Shown here piece by piece: positions 1 through 7,842 of a stretch of 64,000 nt of DNA (position 1 is its first letter; every line of letters starts with the position of its first letter). The notes below the pieces were generated by a model. That model worked only from the letters and a program-made list of their open reading frames with translations. It did no database searches and was not told the origin of the DNA. A program made the position numbers and the translations under genes. The DNA comes from Streptomyces sp. ATexAB-D23 (GTDB taxonomy: Bacteria; Actinomycetota; Actinomycetes; Streptomycetales; Streptomycetaceae). Where the stretch lies: contig NZ_KB892013.1 in assembly GCF_000373645.1 (NCBI RefSeq), positions 162,721 to 226,720 on the forward strand, in the 5' to 3' direction.

Positions 1-218
1 ATGTCGGTCTGCGAGGCGAAGCTCGTCCCGATGACGCCGACCAGGGGGTAGGCGACGGCGAGCACGACCACGACGACGGCGACGGCCTTCGCGGTCTGGC
101 CGATCCGGGTCGGGCGCTCCATCCACGGCGGCCGGCCGTCGGATGTGCGCAGGGGGGCGGGTCGGGGCGCGGGTCCGGTGGTCCGGGCCGTGGCGCGCGT
201 CTTCTCAGCGGTCAGCAC
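1..218 (-). CDS. Carbohydrate ABC transporter permease (second permease, 3' part outside window)
   Basis: Only the N-terminal part is inside the window. From the GTG at 218 the protein has a polar leader of about 35 residues, then a first membrane helix rich in Ala and Val, followed by YPLVGVIGTSFASQTD. That is the usual start of LplC/MalG-type sugar permeases, which place the first helix just before a periplasmic loop. The start overlaps the 3' end of the preceding permease gene by 14 bp, so the two are translationally coupled. The partner permease would form the heterodimeric channel of a sugar importer. The substrate-binding protein is not in the window and probably lies beyond position 1. 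The start is inferred from the overlap; an in-frame ATG at about 122 is less likely. Confidence 0.72.
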   Translation of the reverse strand, partial: MLTAEKTRATARTTGPAPRPAPLRTSDGRPPWMERPTRIGQTAKAVAVVVVVLAVAYPLVGVIGTSFASQTD

Positions 219-1218
219 CGCGGTACACCCCTTCGTGGCCGAGTCGGTGGGCGAACTTGTTGGCGCCCAGCACGAGTGCGGTGCCGATGACCGCCTTGAC
301 GAGTCCGACGGCGGCGGCGACGCCCCAGTCGTTGTCCTTGATGCCGTGGTAGTAGACGTAGGTGTCGAGGACCTCGCCCGCGTCCGGTCCGACCGCGTCG
401 CGCTGGAGCAGGATCTGCTCGAAGCCGACGGAGAGGATCTGGCCGAGGTTGAGGATGAGCAGCAGGATGAGTACGGGGGCGATGCCGGGCAGCGTGACGT
501 GCCACAGGCGGCGCCGGGGCCCGGCCCCGTCGATCGCGGCGGCCTCGTACTGCTGCCGGTCGATGTTGAGGAGGGCCGCGAGGATGATGATCGTGCCCCA
601 GCCGGCGTCCTTCCAGGCCACCTGGAGGGTGAGCAGCCAGGGGAAGGCGTCGGGGTCGCTCATCATGTCGTAGCGCGGCAGTCCCAGGCCGCCCAGGAAG
701 TCGGGCAGCACTCCGGCGCCGCCCAGGATCTGCTGGAAGATCGAGACGATGATGACCCAGCCGATGAAGTGCGGCAGGTAGACGACGCTCTGCACGAAGC
801 GCCGGATGCGGTCGCTGGCGATGCTGTTGAGCAGCAGGGCCAGGGCGATGGGTATGGGGAAGAAGAACACCAGCTGGACGAGGGCGATCTCCAGGGTGTT
901 GAACGTGGCGCTCCAGAAGGCCGGTTCGCTGAACGCCGCGGTGAAGTTGGCGAAGCCCACCCACACGCTGTGCATGTATCCGAGGTACGGCTGGTAGTCC
1001 TGGAACGCCACCACGTACCCGAGCAGTGGCACGTAGTGGAAAACGATGAAGTAGAGCAGGCCGGGCAGGGTGAGCAGCAGCATCACCCGGTCGCGTTTGA
1101 TGCGCTGTCCGAGCGTGAGCCGGTGCGGTGCGGCGAGGGCCGGGCCGGCCTGCGGGGCGGGTTCTTCGCCCCGCTTTCGCCGCTTTCCGCGCGGCAGCGG
1201 GGGTGCTGTGTCAGCCAT
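205..1218 (-). CDS. Carbohydrate ABC transporter permease (LplB-type)
   Basis: A 337-aa inner-membrane permease of the binding-protein-dependent sugar importer family. After a basic cytoplasmic leader (PRGKRRKRGEEP) comes a first helix (VMLLLTLPGLLYFIVFHYVPLLG) and about five more. The cytoplasmic EAA loop is visible as YEAAAIDGAGPRRRLWHVTLPG, which docks on the ATPase. LplB/YtcP-like permeases start with the same FHYVPLLGYVVAFQDYQPY segment. The ATG at 1218 is preceded by AGGACG; a TTG at 1269 would add a poorly conserved leader. The ATPase is not nearby, which is normal in Streptomyces, where MsiK-type ATPases serve many importers. The promoter carries a LacI-type operator (1274-1283) shared with the lyase operon, so the importer probably takes up the lyase products (inference). 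Confidence 0.85.
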   Translation of the reverse strand: MADTAPPLPRGKRRKRGEEPAPQAGPALAAPHRLTLGQRIKRDRVMLLLTLPGLLYFIVFHYVPLLGYVVAFQDYQPYLGYMHSVWVGFANFTAAFSEPAFWSATFNTLEIALVQLVFFFPIPIALALLLNSIASDRIRRFVQSVVYLPHFIGWVIIVSIFQQILGGAGVLPDFLGGLGLPRYDMMSDPDAFPWLLTLQVAWKDAGWGTIIILAALLNIDRQQYEAAAIDGAGPRRRLWHVTLPGIAPVLILLLILNLGQILSVGFEQILLQRDAVGPDAGEVLDTYVYYHGIKDNDWGVAAAVGLVKAVIGTALVLGANKFAHRLGHEGVYRGADR

Positions 1219-1267
1219 GGTGCGTCCTGTTCGGCTGGGTGGCGCGTGGTGAGCCTTCTGCGGCGGC

Positions 1268-1297
1268 AAGTTAGTAAGCGGTTAACCCAAGCGTCAA
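1268..1297 (-). promoter_or_regulatory. Promoter of the ABC permease operon with LacI-type operator core
   Basis: On the minus strand a -35 TTGACG (1297-1292) is followed 18 bases later by a -10-like TAACTT. The 10-mer AACCGCTTAC (1283-1274) sits in the spacer. The identical 10-mer lies in the same place in the promoter before the M60/PL8 genes (3780-3789). Its AAGCGNTT core resembles operators of LacI-family sugar regulators, and a LacI gene lies between the two sites. Binding there would block RNA polymerase. Confidence 0.6.
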
Positions 1298-1403
1298 GGG
1301 ATCCGGGCGAACGTCTTCGTCATGTGATCCCTCTCGGCGGGAATTCCGGGCGAATGAATGACCAAAAAGCCGCATGTTCCGCACATTTGGTGAGCGACCG
1401 AGC

Positions 1404-1433
1404 TTGACGGTCGGCCGCCGACCTCCTTAGCGT
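1404..1433 (+). promoter_or_regulatory. Candidate promoter of the dehydrogenase/lacI genes with a palindrome in the spacer
   Basis: TTGACG (1404-1409) and TAGCGT (1428-1433) are separated by 18 bases. The spacer carries the palindrome GGTCGGCCGCCGACC (1409-1423), with 7-bp arms around one central base. It differs from the LacI core, so it may bind another regulator or simply be a GC-rich chance repeat. Confidence 0.45.
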
Positions 1434-1474
1434 GCCGGTCATTCCATAGAACGCGATTACTATCCGGAGGCAGG

Positions 1475-2545
1475 GTGCGAACCACCGAAGAGGCGCCGGC
1501 TCGGTCCGGCACCGATGCAGCGGCCCCGCCCGGAAGGCGGCCGCGCACGGTGCTGGTCATGAGCACCGGGCTGCTGGACGACGTCTTCCCACCCGCCGTC
1601 CGGTCCCGGCTGGAGGAGACCGCGGATCTTCTCGACCCGGCCGTGATCAGCGAGTTCGGCTCCCCGGCCGCGCTCCGGGCACTGTCCGGGGCGGAGGTGC
1701 TGCTGACCGGCTGGGGCTGCCCGCCCGTCGACGCGGCACTGCTGGACCGGGCACCCGGGCTGCGGGCGGTCATCCACGCGGCGGGCACGGTGAAAACGTT
1801 TCTGTCCCCGGCCGCCTTCGAGCGCGGGATCGTCGTCTCGTCGGCCGCCGCGGCCAACGCGGTGCCGGTGGCGGAGTTCACGCTGGCCGCGATCATCATG
1901 GGTGCGAAGCGGGTGTTCCCGCTGGCCGGCCTCTACCGCGCCCGCCGCACACATCGCACCGCCGCCGACCTGGACCGCCACGCCTGGCTCGGCACGCACG
2001 GCCTGACCGTCGGCGTGGTCGGGGCGTCCAGGATCGGGCGCCGGGTGATCGAGCTGCTGCGGGTCCTGGACGCGGAGGTGCTGCTGCACGACCCGTATCT
2101 GGGCGCCGCCGAGGCAACGGCCCTCGGTGTCACCCCGGTCGACCTCGACACCCTCGTGGCGACCAGCGACGTGGTGAGCCTCCACGCCCCGGACACCCCC
2201 GAGACCCGGGGCATGATCGACGCGCGCCGGCTCGGCCTGATGCGCCCCGGGACCCTGCTCGTCAACACGGCGCGCGGCCCGCTCGTGGACACCGAGGCGC
2301 TGACCGGTCATCTGGTCGACGGCCGGCTCGACGCGGTCCTCGACGTCACATCGCCCGAGCCGCTGCCGCCCGGCCACCCCCTGTGGGACCTGCCCAACGT
2401 CTTCCTGACCCCGCACCTGGCGGGCGCCCAGGGCAACGAGGTGGGGCGGCTCGGGGCGCTCGCCGTGGACGAACTCGCGCGGTACGCGAGGGGCGAGCCG
2501 TTCGGGCATCCCGTGCACCGGGCCGACCTCGGGAGGATCGCATGA
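1475..2545 (+). CDS. D-isomer-specific 2-hydroxyacid dehydrogenase family protein
   Basis: A 356-aa NAD(P)-dependent oxidoreductase of the phosphoglycerate/glyoxylate reductase superfamily. The Rossmann glycine motif is VGVVGASRIGRRVIELL (about residues 168-184), a GxSxxG variant. Catalytic residues typical of the family are visible as the Arg in NTARGPLVD, a following Asp/Glu region, and the His in LTPHLAGAQGNE near the C-terminus. The GTG start at 1475 follows GGAGG. The gene stops in a promoter-containing junction with the LacI gene. In a carbohydrate locus such an enzyme could reduce or oxidise a sugar-acid intermediate, for instance a uronate derivative. That role is inferred from position only; the substrate cannot be read from the sequence. 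Confidence 0.85.
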   Translation: MRTTEEAPARSGTDAAAPPGRRPRTVLVMSTGLLDDVFPPAVRSRLEETADLLDPAVISEFGSPAALRALSGAEVLLTGWGCPPVDAALLDRAPGLRAVIHAAGTVKTFLSPAAFERGIVVSSAAAANAVPVAEFTLAAIIMGAKRVFPLAGLYRARRTHRTAADLDRHAWLGTHGLTVGVVGASRIGRRVIELLRVLDAEVLLHDPYLGAAEATALGVTPVDLDTLVATSDVVSLHAPDTPETRGMIDARRLGLMRPGTLLVNTARGPLVDTEALTGHLVDGRLDAVLDVTSPEPLPPGHPLWDLPNVFLTPHLAGAQGNEVGRLGALAVDELARYARGEPFGHPVHRADLGRIA

Positions 2546-2607
2546 CCACGCTCCCCCGGCAGGCTCTAGGCTCATCGTCACACAACAGCCAGCAGGGGGT
2601 GAGCCGG

Positions 2608-3702
2608 ATGCGCCGGCAGAGCACGACCGGGGACGGACAGCGGCGCGCGACGGTCACCGATGTGGCCCGGCGCGCGGGTGTCTCGACGGCCACCGTCTCC
2701 CGCGTCCTCAACCGCAACTACCCGGTGGCGGAGGCGACTCGGGAGCGGGTGGAGTCGGCGATGCGCGAGCTCGGCTACGTCGTCAACGCACACGCCCGCG
2801 CGCTGGCCGGGGTCTCCAACCGCACCGTAGGCATCATCGTCAACGAGGTCATCGACCCCTTCTACGCCTACATCGCGCGCGGTGTGGAGCGGGAGGCCGC
2901 ACTCGGGGGACGGCTCTGCCTGGTCTGCTGCACTCAGGGCGACCCGCAGCGCGAGCTGGCCTTCATCGACCTGATGCACGAGCGCAGAGCGGACGCGGTC
3001 GTGGTGGTGGGAGGCTCCATCGCGGACCGGGGCTACACCTCGGAACTGGCCCGCCGGGCACGCGAACTGGAAGCCGGCGGCTCGAAACTGGTGCTCTGCG
3101 GCCGGCCCCCGCTGGGCGAGGCCGCGCCCACCGCGGCCGTCGAGTACGACAACGAGGGCGGCGCCTTCGCGATCACCGACCATCTGCTGATGCAGGGGCA
3201 CGAGCGCATCCTCTACCTCGGCGGCCCGCCCAGGCTCTCCACCACCCGCGACCGGCTCGCCGGCCACCGCCGCGCCCTGGAACTGCGGGGCGTCCCCATC
3301 GATCCCGAACTGGCCCAGCCGGGCGCCTTCAGCCGCAACTTCGGCTACCGCAGGATGGCCGAACTCCTGCGCGAAGGGCCCGCGTTCACCGCCGTGTTCG
3401 CGGCCAACGACATGGTCGCGGCCGGCGCCGCACAGGCCCTGGAGGAGGCCGGCGTGCGAGTCCCCAAGGACATCTCGCTGGTGGGGTACGACGACATCCC
3501 GGTCGCCCAGGAGCTGCGCCCCCGGCTGACCACCGTCCACGTCCCGCTGGAGGAGATGGGCCGCCAGGCCGTACGGCTGGCCGTGTCCGGCGGGGACGAG
3601 GACGACTGGCGGGAGCCGACCACGGGAGCGCTGCGGCTCGGCACTCACATCGTGGTACGCGATTCCGTGGCACCCCGGTCGGGCCGGCCGGCCCGCGTGT
3701 GA
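2608..3702 (+). CDS. LacI-family transcriptional regulator
   Basis: About 364 aa. The N-terminal helix-turn-helix is VTDVARRAGVSTATVSRVLN, the classical LacI/PurR signature, followed by the hinge region and a periplasmic-binding-protein-like effector domain (RTVGIIVNEVIDPFYAYIARG to VPKDISLVGYDDIPVAQELRPRLTTV). This architecture binds a sugar or its breakdown product and releases the operator. It sits between the transporter and the lyase genes, both of which carry the same AACCGCTTAC core, so it is the likely local repressor. Start choice: ATG 2608 follows AGGGGG and a TAGGCT -10-like box lies at 2567. An alternative ATG at 2542 overlaps the previous stop (ATGA) behind GGGAGG and would give 386 aa. 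Confidence 0.9.
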   Translation: MRRQSTTGDGQRRATVTDVARRAGVSTATVSRVLNRNYPVAEATRERVESAMRELGYVVNAHARALAGVSNRTVGIIVNEVIDPFYAYIARGVEREAALGGRLCLVCCTQGDPQRELAFIDLMHERRADAVVVVGGSIADRGYTSELARRARELEAGGSKLVLCGRPPLGEAAPTAAVEYDNEGGAFAITDHLLMQGHERILYLGGPPRLSTTRDRLAGHRRALELRGVPIDPELAQPGAFSRNFGYRRMAELLREGPAFTAVFAANDMVAAGAAQALEEAGVRVPKDISLVGYDDIPVAQELRPRLTTVHVPLEEMGRQAVRLAVSGGDEDDWREPTTGALRLGTHIVVRDSVAPRSGRPARV

Positions 3703-3764
3703 CCGGTTACTTCCCGCCTGTCCGCAGTTGGCCATAGAAAATCACAGTAACTTCCCGACTCCCC

Positions 3765-3789
3765 TTGCGACTCGACAGCAACCGCTTAC
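3765..3789 (+). promoter_or_regulatory. Promoter region of the M60/PL8/DUF2264 genes with LacI-type operator core
   Basis: TTGCGA (3765-3770) looks like a -35 box, and AACCGCTTAC (3780-3789) follows 9 bases later. The -10 (CATGCT, 18 bases after the -35) is weak. The 10-mer and its distance from the -35 match the site upstream of the permease operon, which supports joint control by the LacI protein encoded just upstream. Confidence 0.6.
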
Positions 3790-3861
3790 ATGCTGACGGG
3801 GCACCCCCCACCCGTTCCGCCCGCTTCCGCCCCTCGTTGATTTCTGCAGGGAGAGTTCCGC

Positions 3862-5271
3862 ATGCGTAAGCCCAGCAACCCCCTCGCCCCGGCCACCGCC
3901 TCCCCCGCCGCCACCGCTGCCCCCATGGGCCGCCGGGCCGTCCTCGCCGCAGCCGCGGGCGCGGGAGCGGTGGCGGCCCTCGGCATCACCGCGACCACCG
4001 CCTCCGCAGCCGCGCCCGCCACCACCGCCGCCTCATCACGGGCCGCGGGCCGCCCGGCCTCCGTGACCGTCACGGCCCGCCCCGCCGCCGAGGCCGAACG
4101 GCTGCGGCTGGGACAGGCGTTGCGCGGCTCGGAGTTCCAGCCGACCGGCCTGTACGTGCCCGCCGGCACCCCGCTCTCGCTGACCGTCCGGCCGCACGAC
4201 GGCCTGGTCCCCACACTCTGGATCGGCGCCTGGGACTATTACGGCGAGATCACCGAGCCCCGCGGCTATCCGCTGGCCCGGGGCGCCAACACGGTGACCG
4301 ACCCGCACGGCGGACCGGTCTACCTGACCCTCACCGGGCACGGCGAGCGAGCCGACGTGCTGTTCCGGTCCGGCGCGGTCCGCATGCCGGTCTTCACCCT
4401 GGGCCGTACCACCGAGGCCGACTACCGGCACCAGCTGGACACGCTGACCGCGTCGCCCTGGGTGGAGCTGCACGCCCCGCACACGATCATGACGCTGACC
4501 CGCGAGGGCGCGCTGCTGTACCGCGACGAGGACCATGCCGGCCTGCTCCGGCTGGTGGAGACGATCATCGACTCGCACGCCCGGATCAGCGGCCTGGACG
4601 GCTCGAAGCCGGTGCACCGCAGGAAGGCGGGGCCGTACCACTTCACCGAGGTCAGCAAGGTCCCGACCGGGGTCGGCGCCTACGCCACGCACGGCTACAA
4701 CGGCTTCCCGCGCGCCTACCTGGACCGGGCCACCACGGTCGAGGGCCTGCGCACCCGGGGCTGGGGGCTGTACCACGAGCTCGGCCACCTCCATCAGCAG
4801 ATGGCGTACAAGCCGGGCGGTCTGACCGAGGTCACGGTGAACATCTACTCGCTGGCCGCGCAGCGCACCCTGAAACAGCCGTCGAACCTGCTGACGGTCG
4901 ACCCGGAGACCGGTCTGACGGTGTTCCAGACCTCGCGCGCCAAGTTCGGCACGGACGGACTCGCCTACGAGAAGTCCTTCGGCGCGTACGAGAAGCTCGT
5001 GCCGCTGCGTCAGCTGGAGCTCGCCTTCGGGGAGGACTTCTGGCCCCGGCTGCACAAGCTGGTGCGCGAGGAGAACCCGCAGTCCGACTACACGCAGGAC
5101 GCCAAGCGCTACCGCGCGCTGGCCACGTACTCCAGCCGGATCGCGGGCTACGACCTGACCGATTTCTACGTGAACACCTGGGCCTTCCCCATCGACGCCG
5201 TGGGCCGCGCCGAACTCGCCGCGCTGAACCTTCCCCACCCGCCCGTCGACCCGAGCACACTCTCCGACTAG
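3862..5271 (+). CDS. Secreted M60-like (enhancin-type) zinc metallopeptidase
   Basis: A 469-aa secreted protein. The N-terminus has GRRAVLAAAAGAGAVAALG followed by AS/AA cleavage sequences, a Tat-type signal peptide with twin Arg. The zinc motif HELGH is at residues 305-309 with a downstream Glu at about 323 (GGLTEVTVN), fitting the M60 pattern HExxH-x(8-28)-E. Upstream segments such as PTGLYVPAGTPLSLTV and LWIGAWDYYGE are typical of the beta-rich part of M60-like proteins. Characterised members cleave mucin-like O-glycoproteins. The gene is directly followed (24 bp gap) by a polysaccharide lyase, suggesting joint attack on a proteoglycan or glycoprotein substrate (inference). ATG 3862 follows GGGAGAG. 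Confidence 0.85.
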   Translation: MRKPSNPLAPATASPAATAAPMGRRAVLAAAAGAGAVAALGITATTASAAAPATTAASSRAAGRPASVTVTARPAAEAERLRLGQALRGSEFQPTGLYVPAGTPLSLTVRPHDGLVPTLWIGAWDYYGEITEPRGYPLARGANTVTDPHGGPVYLTLTGHGERADVLFRSGAVRMPVFTLGRTTEADYRHQLDTLTASPWVELHAPHTIMTLTREGALLYRDEDHAGLLRLVETIIDSHARISGLDGSKPVHRRKAGPYHFTEVSKVPTGVGAYATHGYNGFPRAYLDRATTVEGLRTRGWGLYHELGHLHQQMAYKPGGLTEVTVNIYSLAAQRTLKQPSNLLTVDPETGLTVFQTSRAKFGTDGLAYEKSFGAYEKLVPLRQLELAFGEDFWPRLHKLVREENPQSDYTQDAKRYRALATYSSRIAGYDLTDFYVNTWAFPIDAVGRAELAALNLPHPPVDPSTLSD

Positions 5272-5295
5272 GACAGAGAAGGAGGACGAGTCACT

Positions 5296-7731
5296 GTGCA
5301 GCTGAACCGAAGGACCCTTCTCGCCGCGGGCGGCGGCGCCACGGTGTCCGCAGTTGTCACGGCCGGTCCGGCCCGTGCGGCGCAGCCAGGACCGGCGAAG
5401 GACGCGACGCGGGAGGCGGGGCAGATCACCGACGAGGACTTCGACGGGCTCCTGAGCCGGGCCGGGACCCTGCTCACCGGAGGCGCTTTCGACCCGGCCG
5501 ACCCCGACTTCGCGACGGGCCTCGCCGCCCTGGACGACGCGGCGGACGAGCTGTGGCAGACCCTGGACCGGGGGGAGGAACGCACCGCGCTGTGGCCGGA
5601 CCTCTCCCCCCTCACCGATCCGGGCAACTTCGGCCAGAGCTACACCCGGCTGCGCACCCTCGCCACCGCCTGGGCCACCCCCGGCACCGCGCTCTCCGGC
5701 CGGGCGGAAACCGCCGACGCACTTCTCCGGGCGCTGCGGTTCGCCCACGACACCGCCTACCACCCCACGGCCCCGGAGTCCGGCAACTGGTGGTTCTGGG
5801 AGATCGGAGCGCCGCGCGCGCTGATGGACTGCTGCGTCCTGCTGCGCGGGCGCCTGGCCGCCGCCGATCTCGCGGACTATCTGGCGGTCGTGGACCGCTT
5901 CTGCCCGGACGCCGACCGCAGGACCAACTCCCCCACCCTGTCGGAGACCGGCGCCAACCGCACCGACAAGGCGGTGATCGTCGCGCTGCGCGGGCTGCTG
6001 GGCCGGGACGCGGACAAGGTCGCCGCCGCTCGCGACGCGCTCTCCGACGTCCGCGACGCGGGCCGCAACAGCCTGTTCCGCTATACGACTTCGGGCGACG
6101 GCTTCTACGAGGACGGTTCGTTCGTCCAGCACGGGGAGGTGGCCTACACCGGTTCGTACGGGACCGTGCTGCTCGGCGGCGCGGCCTGGCTGCTCTCGCT
6201 GCTCGCCGGTTCCCCGTGGGCCGTCACCGATCCTGAGGTCTCCGTGATGTACGAGGCCGTGGAGCGCAGCTTCGTCCCGGTGGTCTTCGACGGGCTGATG
6301 ATGGACGCCGTGCGCGGCCGGGCGGTGTCCCGGGAGCGGGCGGGCGACCACCGGGACGGGGCGGCGGCCGTCGCGGCGATCCTGCTCCTCGCGACCGGCG
6401 CCCCGGCCGGCCCGGCGGGCCGATGGCGCTCGCTCGTCAAGGGCTGGCTCACCCGCAACCGCACCACCCCTTTCACCTCGCTCGCCGACCTCCCCCAACT
6501 CGCCCTGGCCAAGGCGGTCCTGGCCGACCGGGACATCCACGCGGCGCCGCGCACCACCGGCACCTTCGTCTTCGCCGACATGGACCGCGTCGTCCACCGC
6601 CGCCCCGGCTGGGCCTGCGCCCTGTCGCTGTCCTCGAAGCGCATCTCCGCGTACGAGGCGGGCAACGGCGAGAACCTGCACGGCTGGTACACCGGCGACG
6701 GCATGACGTATCTGTACGACGGCGACGACCTCGGGCAGTACAACGACGGCTTCTGGCCGACCGTCGATCCGTACCGCCTCCCGGGCACCACGGTCGACAC
6801 CCGCCCACGCGAGGACCTCGGCACCGGCGCCGGCACCTCCACCTACCGGCCGTCGAACACGGTGGCCGGCGGCGCCGCGCTGGACGGCCGGTACGGCGCG
6901 GCGGCTATGGAGCTGATCGGCGCCGAGGGCAGCGGCCTGCGGGCCAGGAAGACGTGGTTCCTCCTCGACAACACGGTCGTCGCGCTCGGCGCCGGCATCA
7001 CCGCGGGCGACGGCTACCCGGTCGAGACGGTGATCGACAACCGCAGCCTCGGCGCGGCCGGCCGCAACCGCCTGCTCGTCGACGGTGTGCCGCAGCGCGT
7101 GGAACAGGGCCGGGCCGGTGCGTTCGGCCGGGCCCGGTGGGCGCACATCGAGGGCGTCGGCGGCTACGTCCTGCCCGGTGGCACGGCCCTGCGCACGCTC
7201 CGCGAGGAGCGCACCGGCACCTGGCGGGCCATCGACACGGGCGCGGACACGGGAGGCAGCACCGACCCGGTCACCCGCCGCTATCTCACCCTCTGGCTCG
7301 ACCACGGGCCGTCGCCCACGGACGCCGGATACGCCTATGTGCTGCTCCCCGGCGCCTCCGCCGCGGCCACCGCGGTGTGGTCGGCGTCCCGCCCGGTGCG
7401 GATCGCGGCCAACGATTCCACCGCCCAGGCCGTGGAGGACCGCAGGACCGGGCTGACCGCCGTGCACTTCTGGGGCCCCGGTACGGCGGCGGGCATCACC
7501 GCCTCCGGCCCGGCGACGGTCCTCGTGCGGCGGCGGGGCGGCCGGGCGTCCGTCGCGGTCGCCGACCCCGGCCGCACCGAGTCCTCGGTCACGGTCCAGC
7601 TGCCCTTCGCCGCACGCGCGATGGCCCAGGCGGACGATACCGTGACGCTCTCCCCGGGCCGCAGGCCCACACTCACCGTCGCCGTCGGCGGCTCCCGGGG
7701 CCACACCCACCACGCCGAACTCGTCCAGTGA
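5296..7731 (+). CDS. Secreted polysaccharide lyase family 8 (hyaluronate/chondroitin/xanthan lyase type)
   Basis: An 811-aa secreted lyase. The GTG start at 5296 follows AAGGAGGA. The N-terminus NRRTLLAAGGGATVSAVV is a twin-arginine signal. PL8 hallmarks are present: NWWFWEIGAP, and the catalytic Asn in TGANRTD (residue 221), His in QHGEV (279) and Tyr in YTGSYG (288). The His-Tyr spacing of nine equals that known in bacterial hyaluronate lyases. The central beta-sandwich shows NGENLHGWYTGDG and the WPTVDPYRLPGTT segment common to the family. PL8 enzymes cleave uronate-containing polysaccharides (hyaluronan, chondroitin, xanthan) by beta-elimination; the exact substrate cannot be called here. 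Its partners are the M60 peptidase upstream and the DUF2264 protein downstream. Confidence 0.92.
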   Translation: MQLNRRTLLAAGGGATVSAVVTAGPARAAQPGPAKDATREAGQITDEDFDGLLSRAGTLLTGGAFDPADPDFATGLAALDDAADELWQTLDRGEERTALWPDLSPLTDPGNFGQSYTRLRTLATAWATPGTALSGRAETADALLRALRFAHDTAYHPTAPESGNWWFWEIGAPRALMDCCVLLRGRLAAADLADYLAVVDRFCPDADRRTNSPTLSETGANRTDKAVIVALRGLLGRDADKVAAARDALSDVRDAGRNSLFRYTTSGDGFYEDGSFVQHGEVAYTGSYGTVLLGGAAWLLSLLAGSPWAVTDPEVSVMYEAVERSFVPVVFDGLMMDAVRGRAVSRERAGDHRDGAAAVAAILLLATGAPAGPAGRWRSLVKGWLTRNRTTPFTSLADLPQLALAKAVLADRDIHAAPRTTGTFVFADMDRVVHRRPGWACALSLSSKRISAYEAGNGENLHGWYTGDGMTYLYDGDDLGQYNDGFWPTVDPYRLPGTTVDTRPREDLGTGAGTSTYRPSNTVAGGAALDGRYGAAAMELIGAEGSGLRARKTWFLLDNTVVALGAGITAGDGYPVETVIDNRSLGAAGRNRLLVDGVPQRVEQGRAGAFGRARWAHIEGVGGYVLPGGTALRTLREERTGTWRAIDTGADTGGSTDPVTRRYLTLWLDHGPSPTDAGYAYVLLPGASAAATAVWSASRPVRIAANDSTAQAVEDRRTGLTAVHFWGPGTAAGITASGPATVLVRRRGGRASVAVADPGRTESSVTVQLPFAARAMAQADDTVTLSPGRRPTLTVAVGGSRGHTHHAELVQ

Positions 7732-7842
7732 TCCCCCGCCCGGCACCTCCGGTCCAGCTCGTCCGGTAACCCCCGGCCCGCCGAATCCAGCCGGACTCGT
7801 CCGCCGACCGCCCCGCTCATCGAATCCAGGAGCAGCACCACC

